64,000 bases of DNA, from contig CM020517.1 of the NCBI GenBank assembly GCA_009823395.1, positions 17,830,001-17,894,000 on the forward strand, read 5' to 3'. The notes under the pieces are model-generated. The model saw only the letters and a program-made list of their open reading frames with translations, made no database searches and was not told where the DNA came from. This document shows positions 34,699-48,310 of the stretch, in pieces (position 1 is the first letter of the stretch; each line of letters begins with the position of its first letter). The DNA is from Thamnaconus septentrionalis (Eukaryota; Chordata; Actinopteri; Tetraodontiformes; Monacanthidae). Both the position numbers and the translations under genes were made by a program.

Positions 34699-36756
34699 TG
34701 ACACTGCGAGGGAGCGCCAAGCTTTGTCTATTTGACGTCACTCGCAGTAACAAATCTACACCAGCAGGCCTGAATGTGAAGGAATGAGGAAGAAAGAGTG
34801 AATGTGATGAATTTGTCAACATGACGGTTGGTCCCCTGCTTGTTCCTCACCGGAGGGACGCACAGGAAGTCCTTCAAGAAGAAAAGAAAAGAAGAAAGCC
34901 TGAAAACAAACCTGGAGAGACTTTTTAACCATGGAGGCCTGAACAGTGTCCTGTGACAACACAGCTGCACCTGCTTTCACACAAGTAAAACACTGCTGGC
35001 TGGCTTCCAAAAAAACACTTATTCTTTAGGAGCTCACACACACACACACACACACACACACGCATGCGCACAGGCTGATGCGAGTGCTGCATCGTTAATA
35101 ATGATAATCAGCAGCAGCTGGTTGCAATTGTGCTGTGTCACTGTGTGTGTGTGTGTGTGTGTTTGAGCGATGGAGGGAGATCTCATTATAGCAGCACCCC
35201 CCCTCCCCCCCCACACACCCCCACTCTTCCACTTATCCGTCTTGTTTTGCTTCTTCCTGGAAGAGGAGCAGAATCTCCTCCTTCCTCCGCCTCGTCCTCC
35301 TCTCCTCTCTTCCTCCCCTTTCATATCCCCTCGTCCTATTTTCAGCCTCCGCCATCCCTCTTTCTCTCCCCTTCCTTCCTCCTTCCTCTCAGCAAGAGGA
35401 CTTCTCCTCCACTCCACTGCACCTCCCCCTTCCCCCTCCTCCCCCGCCACCCGTCTGTGATTCCAAAGTTGTCGTTTAGCGGCGCTGCGCGACAAAATTG
35501 TGGCCTTTTCAGGTTAAACCAAGGCCTGGACAGAGCTGGAAATGACTGCGAGTCAAAATAAACACACTTCCTTTTTAAAGTTGCTGCCGTCATCTCTCTG
35601 TAATTAAATTACAGTCGTGCTGTTCACCCATGTTCTTCTATTTCTAGTCAGATTTTTTTCCATGGAAGCGGCTCTCAGAAGTTTGTGGACTTTGGGGTTT
35701 TGAGTAACATGGTGATCATTCTGGAAGGGACACAGCTGTTGAGCTGATTGATTGATTCATTGATTGATTGACTGATTTATTTATTTGATGACTTCAATTT
35801 TTCTTTCATTCATTTTGTTAAAACGAAACAGAAAAAGGGGAACAGAAAGAAGAATCAGAGAGCTTAAAAAAAAAACATCCACAGCAACCCAATAAATATC
35901 AAGATCAAAAGCTTATTACCTATACAGCGGGGAGAGGGGCCGGGGGGCGTGGAAGCCCTTCCCCCTGCCTGTTTCCCATGATGCTCTCTGCTCCAGTGGC
36001 GTGCAGCAGAACAAAGATGGAGCGGCAACACTGTTCACTTTGCCTGTCAGAGAGACGCAGCCTCCCTTTGTCTTGTTAAATGCAGATGTGCTTGTGTGTG
36101 TGTGTGTGTGTGAGTGTGTGTGTGTGTGTGTGTGTGTCTCTGTGTATGTGTGTGTATGTGTTAGTTAATAAGCCGTGCGGTTCACCTGAGTCCCTGAAGC
36201 CTCGGGCCAGACGGCCAGACATGTGTGTCTCTGAATAATTTATAGCTTTAAAGAAAATCTCTGCACTTTAATAATTGCAGTTTCTCCACGTTGTTCCCGA
36301 GACTGTGTGTGTGTGTGTGTGTGTGAGCTTTTTTTTTTTTTTATAGCAAAGCTGCACATTTGGTGACGGAAACTTTAAAGAGGTGATTTGCTGTAATGTG
36401 GCAAATACTAGCGTAGCTTTAGTCAAAGCCAAAAAATGATTTTAATTCATACAAATCCCAAATTTGTCACACGTGAGAGCAAAACGTCGGTGGGTTTCAT
36501 GTCTTTCACCTCAAACTCACATTTAAAAAACACCTGAATGCTGCACCAGGGGGCCCCTGGTTTGAATCTCAGTCGATTCTCACAACTTTTCGCATTGACG
36601 TCAGTTTCCCACCTTGCTTTTCTCGCTCAGGAAGAATAATCAAAGTTAAAAACATGACATATACACTCAGAAACATCCAAAAGTGAAAATGCGACAACAC
36701 TCCTGTGTTGCCTCAGTGGCACCTCTGGAATTAAGACACCTTGAGGTCAGGATATT

Positions 36757-36850
36757 AGATTAGATTAGATTTAACTTTATTGATCCCAAATTGGGAAAGT
36801 ACACTGTTGCAGCAGTCAAAAAACAATACAAAAAGTGAAAAAAGAAGAAT
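36757..36850. repeat. LINE 3'-tail-like repeat
   Basis: A GATTA run is followed by 'tttaactttattgatcccaa', close to the piece at 10399. Confidence 0.5.
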
Positions 36851-39122
36851 AAAAATAAACTATACAGTAGTTTCAGTTTACAGCTAAAAAGTGGTTAAAC
36901 TATACAGTATTAACAAGATATACAATAAAATATAAGAAATCAAATCGATCTATTTACAACAAACCAGGGGCAGATGTGCAAAGACGGTCAAAGATGTGCA
37001 TATGACTGCAGCATCGTCGGAGCAAAATAATCAAAATATAAATAAAGGTTTCTGAAAAAACCTTCTTTTGCTTGTGCTCCAGTGGGATGGAGGGACTCAA
37101 GGTCGGACGTTCAGCCGTGTCATCGAACTCCGTCGAGTCTCTCTCTCAACATCTTATCAGCAGAGGCAAAAAATGTCAAGTTGTTCCTGGCTGATAACCA
37201 CAGAAAGACGCTGCGGTGATATTTTCAAGGTCTCCTTTCCGTCTTCCAGGGGTAGCTCAGGTCACCTCTGTCAGGCCGCCGTGCACGTGCATTGCGCGTA
37301 ATTTCAAAGCTTTAAAAGCGAAACAAAATGACGAGCCGAGTCAGCGGGTGAGCGAGGAACCAATCGCATTCGATCCGCGACGTCTTGACCTCCGCCATTC
37401 AACCGGACCGGATGACGGGACCTGGATCCACAAACGCACCTTATGGATTTGATTCATTTTTGCAGCCCTGAGGAGAAACTTTTGGCAGTATTATCAGCAC
37501 TGCTACATTAGGTCACTGCTGATGCGCTGTATATAAATCAGAAGCCGTCCCTCCCCCGGGGGGCTGAGTGACAGTTGATTATCCCAACACGAGATGGCGC
37601 CCAGAGCGCTGCGTGCGTGTGTGTGTGTTGGATGCTCGTGTCATGTCTGCTAATGCTGAGGATGAAAGGGATGCACACTGGCCTGGGGCTCCAATTAAAA
37701 ACAGACAGAGCTCTCCACGGTGATATAGGTGAACTGAAGTACGTTATGAAATATTACTGACTGGTGCTTAAGTTTACGCCTTCAGCGCTCCAAAATGTGC
37801 CGTGGATGTGGGCCGCTCCAGCTGTTAAGAGTTTGAACTGCAGCGTGTTTCACCCACTCCGGGCTTTGTTTCCTGCTTGTGACACAGGTTTATTCCAATA
37901 ATGGTGAAAGTAACATTTATTCCCCCTCATGTGCTGAATGCATCATTTATAAATCATCTTTCTGAGGTGACTACTCATTAGTATGTAGGTTATAAACACA
38001 GTAAATGTTTTACTAATCATAAATAAGCTGATCTATAGCGTGCTTCCATGACAGTTTTTCACTAAACAAACTGTACGGATTGGTGTGAAAAACCACCTCA
38101 TGACAGCGTCAAAACCTTTCAGCCGTAAGTGAGAGGTTCAGCTGTTTCCATCAACAGTCTTTTATTGTGATATTTAGGTTTTGCACAACTCCAGGGGTGG
38201 AAATGGAATGGAAACGCAGCTCCTTCCATGTTGTGGTCTATTCTATTCTGATGCCGGCCAATGGATTTCGCAGACTCTTCTGATCGACTCAGATGGCACA
38301 ACACTGAACTTTCCACAACGAAAGAACGCGCCTGCGGTCCTCTGGGGGCAGCAGAGGTGCCAGCTGCAGGGTTTTCGCTCTAAAGAGCGTCACAACTGAG
38401 CTGCAGGTAACTCTGAGCTCTGTGCCTCCACCAAACGGCTTCAAAAACCAGACGCGCAGATGTTTTTTTCCGCTGCAGGCTGGAAACTGCATATTTTGGT
38501 GGAACCGGTGCGGAGGCTCAAATCGAGGATAAATACTAAAACATGGATGAGTAGTTGGCCATGTCGCGTCGACAGAATCAACTGTGACAGCTGCTTTGCC
38601 CACAGTAACAGCCCTCAGCCAGCACTGCTGCTGGTCATTAGCTTTTTTTTTCTCATCTATTTTCTCTTTCTTCAGACTTTGCTCCCAGTTGGTTCTTCTC
38701 CTCCTTCCTCTGTTTTGCTTCTATCTTGCAGCGGCTTTCCTCTAATTTCTCGATTAGCCACGCACATTATTTAACTCCATCCACCTTCCATCCTCCCTCG
38801 TCCTTCACATGTGTGTATGAGTAACATGCTAAAATAAAAATGGCAAAACAAAACCCAGACAACCAAAAATAGAGAATTGTTCAGACATTCAGCATGTGAC
38901 AAAAATGAAATTAATTTTTCACTATCGCAGCTGTGAGCTTTCTCTTAATATTTCATATTCCACTGAGAACTTAGCCTCCCTTCCCATATTTAGCCGCTTT
39001 ACCCGTGATTTTGTAGTCTTTATTATCATTCCTTGCTTATGGCAACAAAATAATTGTTTCCTTTGTAATTTGTATTCAATTTTGAACACTTCAACATAGG
39101 TCATCAGGAATCATCAACCAAC

Positions 39123-39410
39123 AGCTCAGTGGTCTAGTGGTAGGGTGTCTGCCCTGACACTGGTAGGTTGTGGGTTCGATCCCCGGCTGGGCCAGAACAA
39201 AGACTGTAAAAATGGAACCCATTGCCTCCCAGCTTGGCACTCAGTATTCAGGGTTTTCAGGGTTGGATTTGTGGGGTTCGTCACCCAATGATTGCCGGGC
39301 GCAGTACCGCTGCTGCCCACTGCTCCCTCAGGGGATGAAGGGTCAACGCGAAGGACAAACTTCAAATCCTTCCAGATGTGACAATCACTGGGACTTTAAC
39401 TTTCTAAATA
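39123..39410 (+). repeat. tRNA-headed SINE
   Basis: The head has an A-box-like 'ggtctagtggtaggg' and a perfect B box GGTTCGATCCC at 39174-39184, spaced as in a tRNA promoter. The body and the 'gtgacaatcactgggacttt' end resemble tRNA-derived fish SINEs. It does not fold as a real tRNA gene, because the acceptor arms are not complementary. Confidence 0.7.
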
Positions 39411-40778
39411 CATGCAGTTCATTCCAGTGTCGATATTGCTTCTTGGTATGCTTGAGATTTTTTGGCTCTGCATGCCAGCCCTGTACCCTACTGGACATCA
39501 AATTCATTTGAAAATAAATGACCAAATTACAGACAAAAGCCTCCAATTTAAACATTTTTCATGCAACTTCTGAGTCCAAAGAAATTTTAGTATGTCATCA
39601 ATGTTAATAGTGATGTTGGACCCCCCACCACTCCCCGTCACTCTCCTTGTGTCTGCATGGCTTCTGTCTTGGTGGTCTGGCTTCCTCCCTCAGTCCCAAC
39701 ACATGCACATCAGGCAACTGGCAACTAAGAATTGTCTGGAGGTGTGAGTGCAAATGGTTGTTTGTGTCTCTGCGTGGCCCTGCAATAAACTGGTGACATG
39801 TCCAGGGTGTGACCGCCTTACACTGCAGCGCCACTGTGCCAACCCGCCCACGTGCAGGGGAAGTGGCCATCGAGAACTGGATGGATGGACGGATGGACGG
39901 ATATAAAATTGTTTTGTTCCCTTTCTGGGCATGTTCAGTTTCATAATCAGATTTCATTGCCTAGCCTGTGGAAACACACTGGGAATTTGACTCCTGTGTT
40001 TCTGTCCCAGTCGCAAAAACAAGGAAAGGCCAGAGAAACAGAAAAATAGAAACTGTACATGTTTCAAATCCCATTTGCTTTGAACCACTTTGTTATGTCG
40101 TGGTTAACGCTGCGGATCAATTCATTCTTAATTTAAAAACTTTGAACGATGGAAGAGTAATTCATCAAAGTATTTGTACCTCAGCTGAGGTACACGTGGT
40201 CCGCAGAGACAAGAATGGTGTGTGTGTGTGTCAGCGCTGATACTTTGAAATCATTCCAGCAATAAATACTGGAACTCAGTGGTCGACTGAGGCCATGCAA
40301 ACAAAAGCCTGGTCCCTGCATGGCTGTTGGCAGGAGAATACTTTCACTGTGTTCTTTCTGACATAAGAATCCCGTGTCTGGAACGCCTCTCTGTGGGCAC
40401 AGGGGGGGAGCATGATGTCACCGTCCGGCTGACATTAGGTGGCACGACGCAAAAATAAATGAAATAATAAAAGGAGCAGTTCGTGAATGAGGCCATCAGC
40501 CGCTCAGAGTTCCCGTTTTCACACTAAACCAGTTGTGGGACACGCTGAAGGGAAACCTGAGGCTTTTACTGAAAGCATAATATGACATCATCCTCAGCCG
40601 GCCGCTGCAGCATCACCGCGTCACACTGAAGCTGTTGTTGATTCACGCCGCTGAGTGAGCCGCCGCTCGCTGGTCACAGGAAAGAAGCAAACTGAAGGCT
40701 GCTGTGCCTCCCAGAGCGAGGGAGGTGATTCATTATGGGCTTTTGTTTCATTTGTCAGCCTGTTTTCCTCTCTGGACG

Positions 40779-40812
<34 letters not shown>

Positions 40813-43800
40813 CAGTTTCAAGCCGACACATTCAGCTTTTCTCACTGTTATGTTAAGTAAATTGCTTTTTCCTGTCGTGTGTTTTTCATTCTACCAAAGT
40901 CTAATCTATTTGAGACACGAGTCGTTTGAACTTTGGCTTCAAGCAGAAGGTTCCTTCAAAGAGCTGACACCAGTTCAACATTTTTGGGAAACTGATTTCT
41001 TCTCTGGTTATAGCCTCGGTGGGCACCAAGACTTATTCTCATGCAACTTTCTTTTCTTCCCTGTGTTTCTCACCTAACTTCACCTCCTCTTACCACCTCC
41101 AGATGCCAAATAAACAGTCAAAATAAAGCTGCTATGTGTTTGCTAAATAAGTGAGTTCAAATGCATGATCAAAAATGAACAACTGAACCGTGCCAGGTGA
41201 GCCGCTATGTAGAAAATATTGTGTTGCAACATTGGATTCTGAGGTCTGGGACTGGATCTTGAATAAAAATGTATGAAGCACGGCCACAGAAGACTCAGAC
41301 AGTTCATCTGTTGGAGAGAGATTGGTGAAGTCTTATCCAAAGATAGCATGGAGTGCAGCAAGCTGCAAAAAAAAATCCATGAGAACTCAAGTTTGTGTCC
41401 ACACTGACTGACAGGTTGCCGGCCTAACTTCTCGTTTGTCAAACAGTGAAACGCTGTCAGGACGGACGTGGCTTCAAGATATGATTAAATCAAAAGCTAG
41501 CGAGATACAGACAGGACGGCTCAGCAGGGTCAGCGAGGGGCACATTTGACAAGGAAGCCGAACCCTCACAAAGTCTCCATCAGTGCTTTATGTAACTTCT
41601 GTCATTCTTCTTTATCCACTGGTGTTATGAGTCATTTGTGGAGGTCAGGGAGCTTTTCCATCAGCTCTCTCAGAGCCTGCCTCAAGATGAACTCATCGTC
41701 ACTGACTCACGAGTCGGTCTGACCATGTCCCCTCCCAGGGACTCTCTGTCATCCCCTCAGGACGCCACCATCTTGCCCATTCAACACGTATACAGATCCT
41801 GGTATTCCCGAATACTGCTGTGAGCAGATGTACCATTGGGTCATGTCTCAGTTATTCATCATGGTTGTCACTGTTGTGAATTTCAACCTTGGAGTCTTTG
41901 CCTTAGTTGGAGAGCTGTGTTCCTCCAGTGTACCTGTTTCCTTCAGTGGTGGCCACGGCCAATCATCTTCCCCCATCTCCCCCTCTGCTGCATCCTCTTC
42001 ACTCACTCCAACTACGTCCATGTCCTCTTTCACTCCATCCATAAATCTCCTCTGTGCGTCTTCCTCTATCTCTAGAACACTGACCATGCGCTGTGGCTGA
42101 AATGCACTCCATCCAATCCATCCCACTCACTCACTCACAGGACCAATAGAAGCTCAACATTTTAAGTCTCAGCTAACCTCCAGCTGCTTCCTGTCATTTC
42201 ATCAGCACCACCTTTCCCTTCGTTCTTGCTGATTTTGTTTGTTTCTTCGTCCGTGCCAACCTGCTTGCACACACTTCTTCACCTCAGGTCCACGCTCTCC
42301 ATCGCTCTGGACTGCTGACCCAAAGGACTTCAAATCCACCACCTGCCTTTCCTCCACTACACCCTATAACCTCACCTTGGTCCCTTTCATCAACCAACAT
42401 TCATGTCGACTGTTGCCACTCATGTTTTTTCAGTGTGACCAGTAACTGTGAAACTGAATCATCAGCCACCGGGAATGAAATACGATGTCTGAACTGAACT
42501 GAAAGATTGTTACTTTGCTCTCTCTTTCTCCTTATCCCTAGTAGCCCAGTGTCTCTCGCCCTTCACGCTTCTTTCTTCTCTGTGCGCTCATGCTTCCCTT
42601 CCTCTCCACTTCATCCTCCGTTCCTCTCACATTCACATTAATCATCGTGCACTTCCTTGTCTGTGCTCTTCTCACCAGTCTCGCCGCTGCTCCTCTCACT
42701 TAAATAATGTTTATTTGAAGACCTCGCTTTGCTCTTTGGCTGTTGGTCAAAGTACTTAGAACAGAGATCCTCTCTGTATTACGTACACTTTGGCTAACTG
42801 TCGATCTGATTGGCCACTTGACTTGCTTTTGGTAGGCTATATATATAGGCCATTACCTCGACCCCTAACCTCGATCCTAACCCCTGACCCCATTAGATGC
42901 GAGGAGCGGCGAGTCTCTGCTGGTCTCTGTCACAGTAGCTCAGAGATGATGCAGATGAACCAGACCTGAGGAACTTACCAAGGAACTGGTAACTAAAACA
43001 AGAGAACTACCAAGAGGCCATGACACGATGTAAAATAGCAGGCAGTACATCATTCTGAATAAACGCCTTATTTTGCCATTAATCAAAAACTATTCAAAAG
43101 TGACCCTGTTTTGTATTAAAACACTTATTTTGCTCTGGTGGTTCTCAGCGGTGGTAGATTGCTTTTCTCGCGCTGATGAAAATCCTCCGTTCAAGCATCA
43201 TTTGGCAAGTCAAGAACAAGTAACAATCTTTGTTTCGAGTGCAAACAGGCGCTTTGCCCTTTTCAAGCGTCACAACAGGTGCAAAAGCAATCAGATCACG
43301 TTGAATTACCGTACGTGCCGGCAACTGGAGCCGCGCCCGCTGTTTCCTCAAGTCTTCCTGCCGAGGTCTTCGCGTCGTAACCTCAATCCAGTTGCAATTG
43401 ATTTCATCAGAAAGTCAATCAATAGACTGACCTTGTGTAGGCAGACATTCAATTTGTTGCGTTCACCCCTCTTTAGTACGCTGCCGCTCGTCAAAACGTG
43501 ACCATTAGCAATTTGTGCCGCAGGAATTTATCCATTATTCTATTTGAATTGTTCATTGAGTGAGCGCTATTCCTTTTTTTTTTTTTTTTTTTTATACACA
43601 AAGTATGAACGGATAGATTGTCAGCCAAGAATCCCAGCTGTCACCGTGCGGCTGCAGCACACGCAGCAGCGTCTATATTTACCCCGCTGTCTGAGTGGAC
43701 TCCACAAATGAATATAAACAGAAATGTGAATCCCCGCAAAGTGCTGCTGTCGGCATCGGCGTGTGTCATTACAACTGGCTGCATGGGTCCTCGGCATACT

Positions 43801-43982
43801 TTTTTTAAAACACTCACAACATTTATGTAATTTACCGCCTGCTTCCGCTTAGCTGTAGCACCAGCACTTGTGCGTCCAAACAAACAAGCACAGCAGGAAG
43901 AGCTGGAGTAAACCTCCAGACTCTGCTGCTTGTGGCTCAGCTCCATGTCAGCAAAGGTTTTTCAGTTTTCAATGGTCTTGTT
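39411..43982. other. Gene-free interval, second part
   Basis: Apart from the LINE-like tail at 39620-39903 and a CA run near 40780-40813, I see no recognisable element or coding exon. The stretch around 43.04-43.50 kb has unique-looking sequence and could include conserved non-coding elements; this is a guess. Confidence 0.4.
39620..39903 (-). mobile_element. L2/CR1-type LINE 3'-end-like element
   Basis: Plus-strand blocks match the consensus I recall for a very common fish repeat: 'tcagtcccaacacatgcaca', 'ggtgtgagtgcaaatggttgtttgtgtctc' (split across the region), 'ctggtgacatgtccagggtgt' and a terminal ggatggatggac tract. Clade and orientation are from memory and not certain. Confidence 0.55.
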
Positions 43983-44394
43983 CAGGGGTGGGCAAAGGTT
44001 TTTTGACTCGTGGGGCCACCGTGGGTTATAAAATGTGGCAGAGGGGGGCAGCGGAGCAGCAGCAGCAGATGGATGGAGTGGAAAAAATGCATCATGGGAT
44101 ATGTAGGAAACGTGTTGCTCTAATGTCAATTGAAAATGAACAAAAGTGTTCCAACCAAATCAGTGTCTTTGAAGGCCCACCAGGGTGTTTAGCTCCTAGA
44201 ACCTTCTAGAACCATGCAGAACCATGCAGAACCACCAGGGTGTTTAGCTCCTAGAACCTTCTAGAACCATGCAGAACCATGCAGAACCACCAGGGTGTTC
44301 AGCTCTTCATTGAAATGACTGAATACACTGAAAAACTGATAAAATACAGCTGTTTTATGAGTTCCTTCCCCGGGCCGTACTTTGCCCAGGCCTT
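43983..44394 (+). mobile_element. hAT-like MITE with 8-bp target-site duplication
   Basis: The left end CAGGGGTGGGCAAAGG and the right end 'gtactttgcccaggcctt' are hAT-type inverted termini. The element is flanked by perfect 8-base direct repeats, gtcttgtt at 43975-43982 and 44395-44402. It is 412 bp, has no transposase frame and encloses a 55-bp tandem repeat. Confidence 0.88.
44177..44305. repeat. 55-bp tandem repeat inside the hAT-like MITE
   Basis: Unit starts 'ccaccagggtgtttagctcc' at 44177, 44232 and 44287 (third copy partial). Inside each unit 'agaaccatgc' is itself repeated. Confidence 0.92.
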
Positions 44395-45640
44395 GTCTTG
44401 TTGGTAGCGTTTGCTCCATTTTGCTCCCACGCCGCTGTTCCCACCCATTGGCTCAGGTGTTTGAGCGTCTTCATTTCAAAGCAATGGCATTACGCAACCA
44501 AGAGTTACTTCTTGGTGGTATGTTTGGCACTCGCCCACTGCTTCCAACTGCGGAGAACTTGTCCAGGCACGACCGTGTTAGCCAACAGTTGCCTCTGACT
44601 GAGTGCAAATAAAGTCTGATGTGAATGTGGATGCTGAAGGAAAGGCCGGTATTTCATGAGAAGGGAATGACACAACTGTTTGTTATTCAATGGTGAGTCT
44701 TTTTTTTTTTTTTTTAATTCAAATGAGTTTCCTGCCTTGTCTGATGAGCCTTCCCCGTCCTGATTGTGTTCACCTGTTCCCCATGACCTTGTGTATAGAC
44801 AGTCTGTGTCTCCACTTTGCCAGCTTGTCTGCAGCCAAAGTTTTCCGAGTCATGTCACGTCAGGTAAGTTGCAGGTCTGGAGTCTTTGCTTTGTCCTCAA
44901 GTTTTTGGTTGAGACCTTTTGAATTGTTTCCTCGATTCAAGTGATTTTCTGTTTTCTGCTTCTTTCCTCTCCTGAGTCATCTTTTTGTTTGTACTTTCAC
45001 CACTTTGTGTGTTTTGTCATTCTTTTCCCTCAAGTTAGTTTTTTCATTTCATTTTCATTTTTTTGTTGTTGCAAATTTGAAAATAAATAACCTTTAGTTT
45101 GAAACTTTGTTTTTTTAAGTCGTACTTTTGGTTTCAGTTTTGGTCCAGTCCTGCCACCGCGATATTGTGAAAGGCTGGATCGAGTATCAGGTACGGCTCT
45201 TATCTGATTTTAACAATCACACAATTATTGCCAGACTGTGTCATCTGATGTGACACATGAGTGCGTGATGCGGCTGAGTAATCACTATGAGCTGTCGCAC
45301 TTCATGGCTTGGCAAATAAAACACAGTATTCATCACTGGAACTCAAACTGGGGTGTATCATGATATTTTTCATTCCTGAAAAAACCCTGTGAGATGAAAC
45401 ATTCAAAGAAAAAAACCAACAACGGTCTTCAATACAAATCACAATGATGATGATGAACAAACTTAAACCCTCCAGTCACTGTTGTTGGACTTTGGTTCAA
45501 CATGATGTCACCAAGGCTCATGAATACATTTACACTTTATCTTGGCAAAGTGGGAGGAAATGAGAGTCGGCCCATTACAGTCATCTTCACCCAAACCCTC
45601 AAAACTGTCAGAGCATGAAACTAAAAACCAAACGTGAAAA

Positions 45641-45641
<1 letters not shown>

Positions 45642-45721
<80 letters not shown>
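45642..45721. repeat. (AT)n, about 40 units
   Basis: A pure alternating AT tract of about 80 bases, able to extrude as a cruciform. Confidence 0.97.
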
Positions 45722-45724
<3 letters not shown>

Positions 45725-48229
45725 TCAGGACAATTTGTTCCAACTCTCTCTGGCATCAAGGGAAATATTGCAAAATACAAAATGATAAGTTGAAAAAATA
45801 TTTTGGGGGAGAGCAATTTGAAAAAGCATTCATCCCATTCCCGTTTCATCCCCCTGAGCTCAAGGGGTAGTTTGTCTTCTGGGAGCCTTGTTACCAAAGA
45901 GCTCCTCTCTCGAATCACACATGCAAAGTGGGACAATTCTGGCAAAGGCTGAATATAATTGTGAGGGCTTTTTTTTTTTTTTTTGGCAACCAATTCAGCT
46001 AGGACACATTTGCCGCTGCCTCAGACAATGACTAGGTCACGCTGGTTTGCTGCCAGAAAATGAGAAAGTCCTCTTCATCTGGTTTGCAGGAAACTGCTGA
46101 ATCAAAGAAAGCAGTTACACCCTTTTGGTGGGGGCTGCGGACGGAGAGGCATGTTGGGAACTTACTTATTCGAGGCAGCCCCCCCCCGAATCCCCCGGTA
46201 AGATTAATTATTTCCTGCTCGTGTGAAAATGTATATGATGTAAAAACATTTTGGCAGCTTTTAACATATAAACTGAATAGTTTAAATCTCATGAGGGCAC
46301 AAAACCCCCCTCTTGATTAAACCACCCTCTATACATTACAATAGTGTCACGCTTTCATTGGATTCAGATGAGGGAACTGTGCCTCATAAAGAGGGAGTGC
46401 TGTTATCTCACTCTGGAAGTTACAGCTCTGTGTCACTGGCAGACTTTAACCTCAGGAAAAATCACCCACAGTCTGCTGCGCCGTCGCTCGCAGCTCGGCC
46501 GACATCCATCCAGCCTGCTTTGCATATGACTGCAGGGTTTCGGCTTTAAAGAGGGGAAGTTGTGCCCTGATGAAACGTTCACCGCTGCCCTGGAGAGGAT
46601 TTTACTGCAGCGCCTGCACGCTTTGCATTTACACTTGGCACGCTCGGCAGACGCCGAGTTTCAGGGCGGGAACCTGGGCCGACAAAAGGCGCGAGTGAAC
46701 ATTGCACAACACACAAGTTTGGTTTCATTGTTTTTTATCGGACCCTGAGTTCAAAGTTGGCACTGGGCACTGAATCATCCAGACTGACCACACTGAGCAG
46801 TGACTGCTCTACGGCATTCTGGTTCCAGCATCGCCACCAGCGCCTCATGGAAGTGCTTCGAAGACACGTAGCTGAATATTTCCAGCCATGGGTAAAAGTC
46901 TGGGAATGTTGTGCCACCCGGACTTGTGTCTGGAGTTTTTATTTTCCTGTCCGCTGAGTTAAAATTGGTTGGATACAAATACAGATGAAGCAAAGCCAAT
47001 TCAGTACATCGAGGCACATGGAGAGTAACTTTATCATCATATTTATGGGAGAAACATTTCTGAGAATGTTTACTCCAGCAGAGAAGGCCTCGCTGGCCCT
47101 GACGCCCTCCCATTCCTAATAATAAAAACAACAATAACGATAGTAACAATAATAATAAATGCTCCGCAACACTTTGGCAGCTCTTCATGCCTCCGCAACA
47201 CCAAAACCAAAGCCGGGAACGGGTTCAGAGTCGTGCGGCGGTTGGCGGTGAGTCAGTGTGAGATCCTGCTGGACTTGCTGGCACGTTCACAGCCCCGTAT
47301 TGTTGCGGTGGAGGGAGATATAAATACTCAGACAGCTTCCTGCTTCTTCCTGCTGGGGCTTGGTACTATAGCTGTCCCAGCTGAGCACACACCCAGACAC
47401 AATAGACCGGCTTGGGCCGCTTTCTAAAGCGCACGCGGGCATGAGTTGACTGAAGGAGGCCTTCAAGGAGGATTATCTCACACAAGTCTCCTTCATCGTT
47501 TCATTCAGAGCATGAATAGAGGACGGACAAAGAAAAAAAGAGAAACTCTGAGGAGCTGCTTATTATTGTTCAAGATCATCTTAATTAATTCCACTGCTGT
47601 TGCCTCACAGAGCAATACTTTAATAGTGCGGTTTCGAGACCAGTGGTCCTGCCATAATTGCTATTATGAGTGCCATTCTCACTTCAGCTTTCATTGCAGC
47701 TCTCAGTTGGGATGACAACAGGACGCAAGAGGCTTTCGCTTTATTATTGACCGACTTTACAGTGTTGTCAAAGCCCAAAGTACATTAGGGGTGGTCGTGT
47801 GGCGGTGGCGGCGTGTAACGTTGTGCCTCACACCAACCGTGAGAAACTGTGAGTTGTGAGTTTGTCACCGAGGGAAAGATTTTTTGGAAGGGATCTTCCC
47901 TTCTTAGACATTTTCAGCGGGCTGTTTCCCAGATGGATGGGTGAAATAAACTGAATTTGGGAAGGAGCCATCTGGCATGTGAGCCTATTTCACATGGCTG
48001 CACAGACAAGTTGACAGATTTGCTATATAGAACACAATATACTGTATATCCCTATGATATATTATCCTTATTAAGATTGTGACAAATGTCTTCCGCAATA
48101 TATTTTACTGCGGGACCTCATCAAATTCTGTCAGTATGACCCCACTTGTGTTTTTATTCATATTCTAGAGGGACAGCGGATTCCAAGATGCAATCACTGC
48201 ATCCACTGTCTTATTTTATGGTTTATTTA

Positions 48230-48310
48230 TATAACCTTTACTTTTTCAACGAGGTAAAATTCCCATTGAGATGAAAAATCTCTTTTGCACAGAAAACTCG
48301 GGCCTAGACA
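48230..48310. repeat. Dispersed repeat, copy 2
   Basis: Shares 'cccattgagatgaaaaatctctttt' type sequence with 12600-12665. Confidence 0.45.

Noticed and set aside
35160..35561. Pro/Ser-rich open frames on both strands
   Set aside because: Caused by a pyrimidine-rich tract; no other evidence of coding.
39123..39195. tRNA gene
   Set aside because: It has A and B boxes, but the arms do not pair and a SINE body follows.
42841..42900. Degenerate telomeric repeat (ccctaacc-like pieces)
   Set aside because: Spacing and sequence are irregular; too weak for an interstitial telomere.
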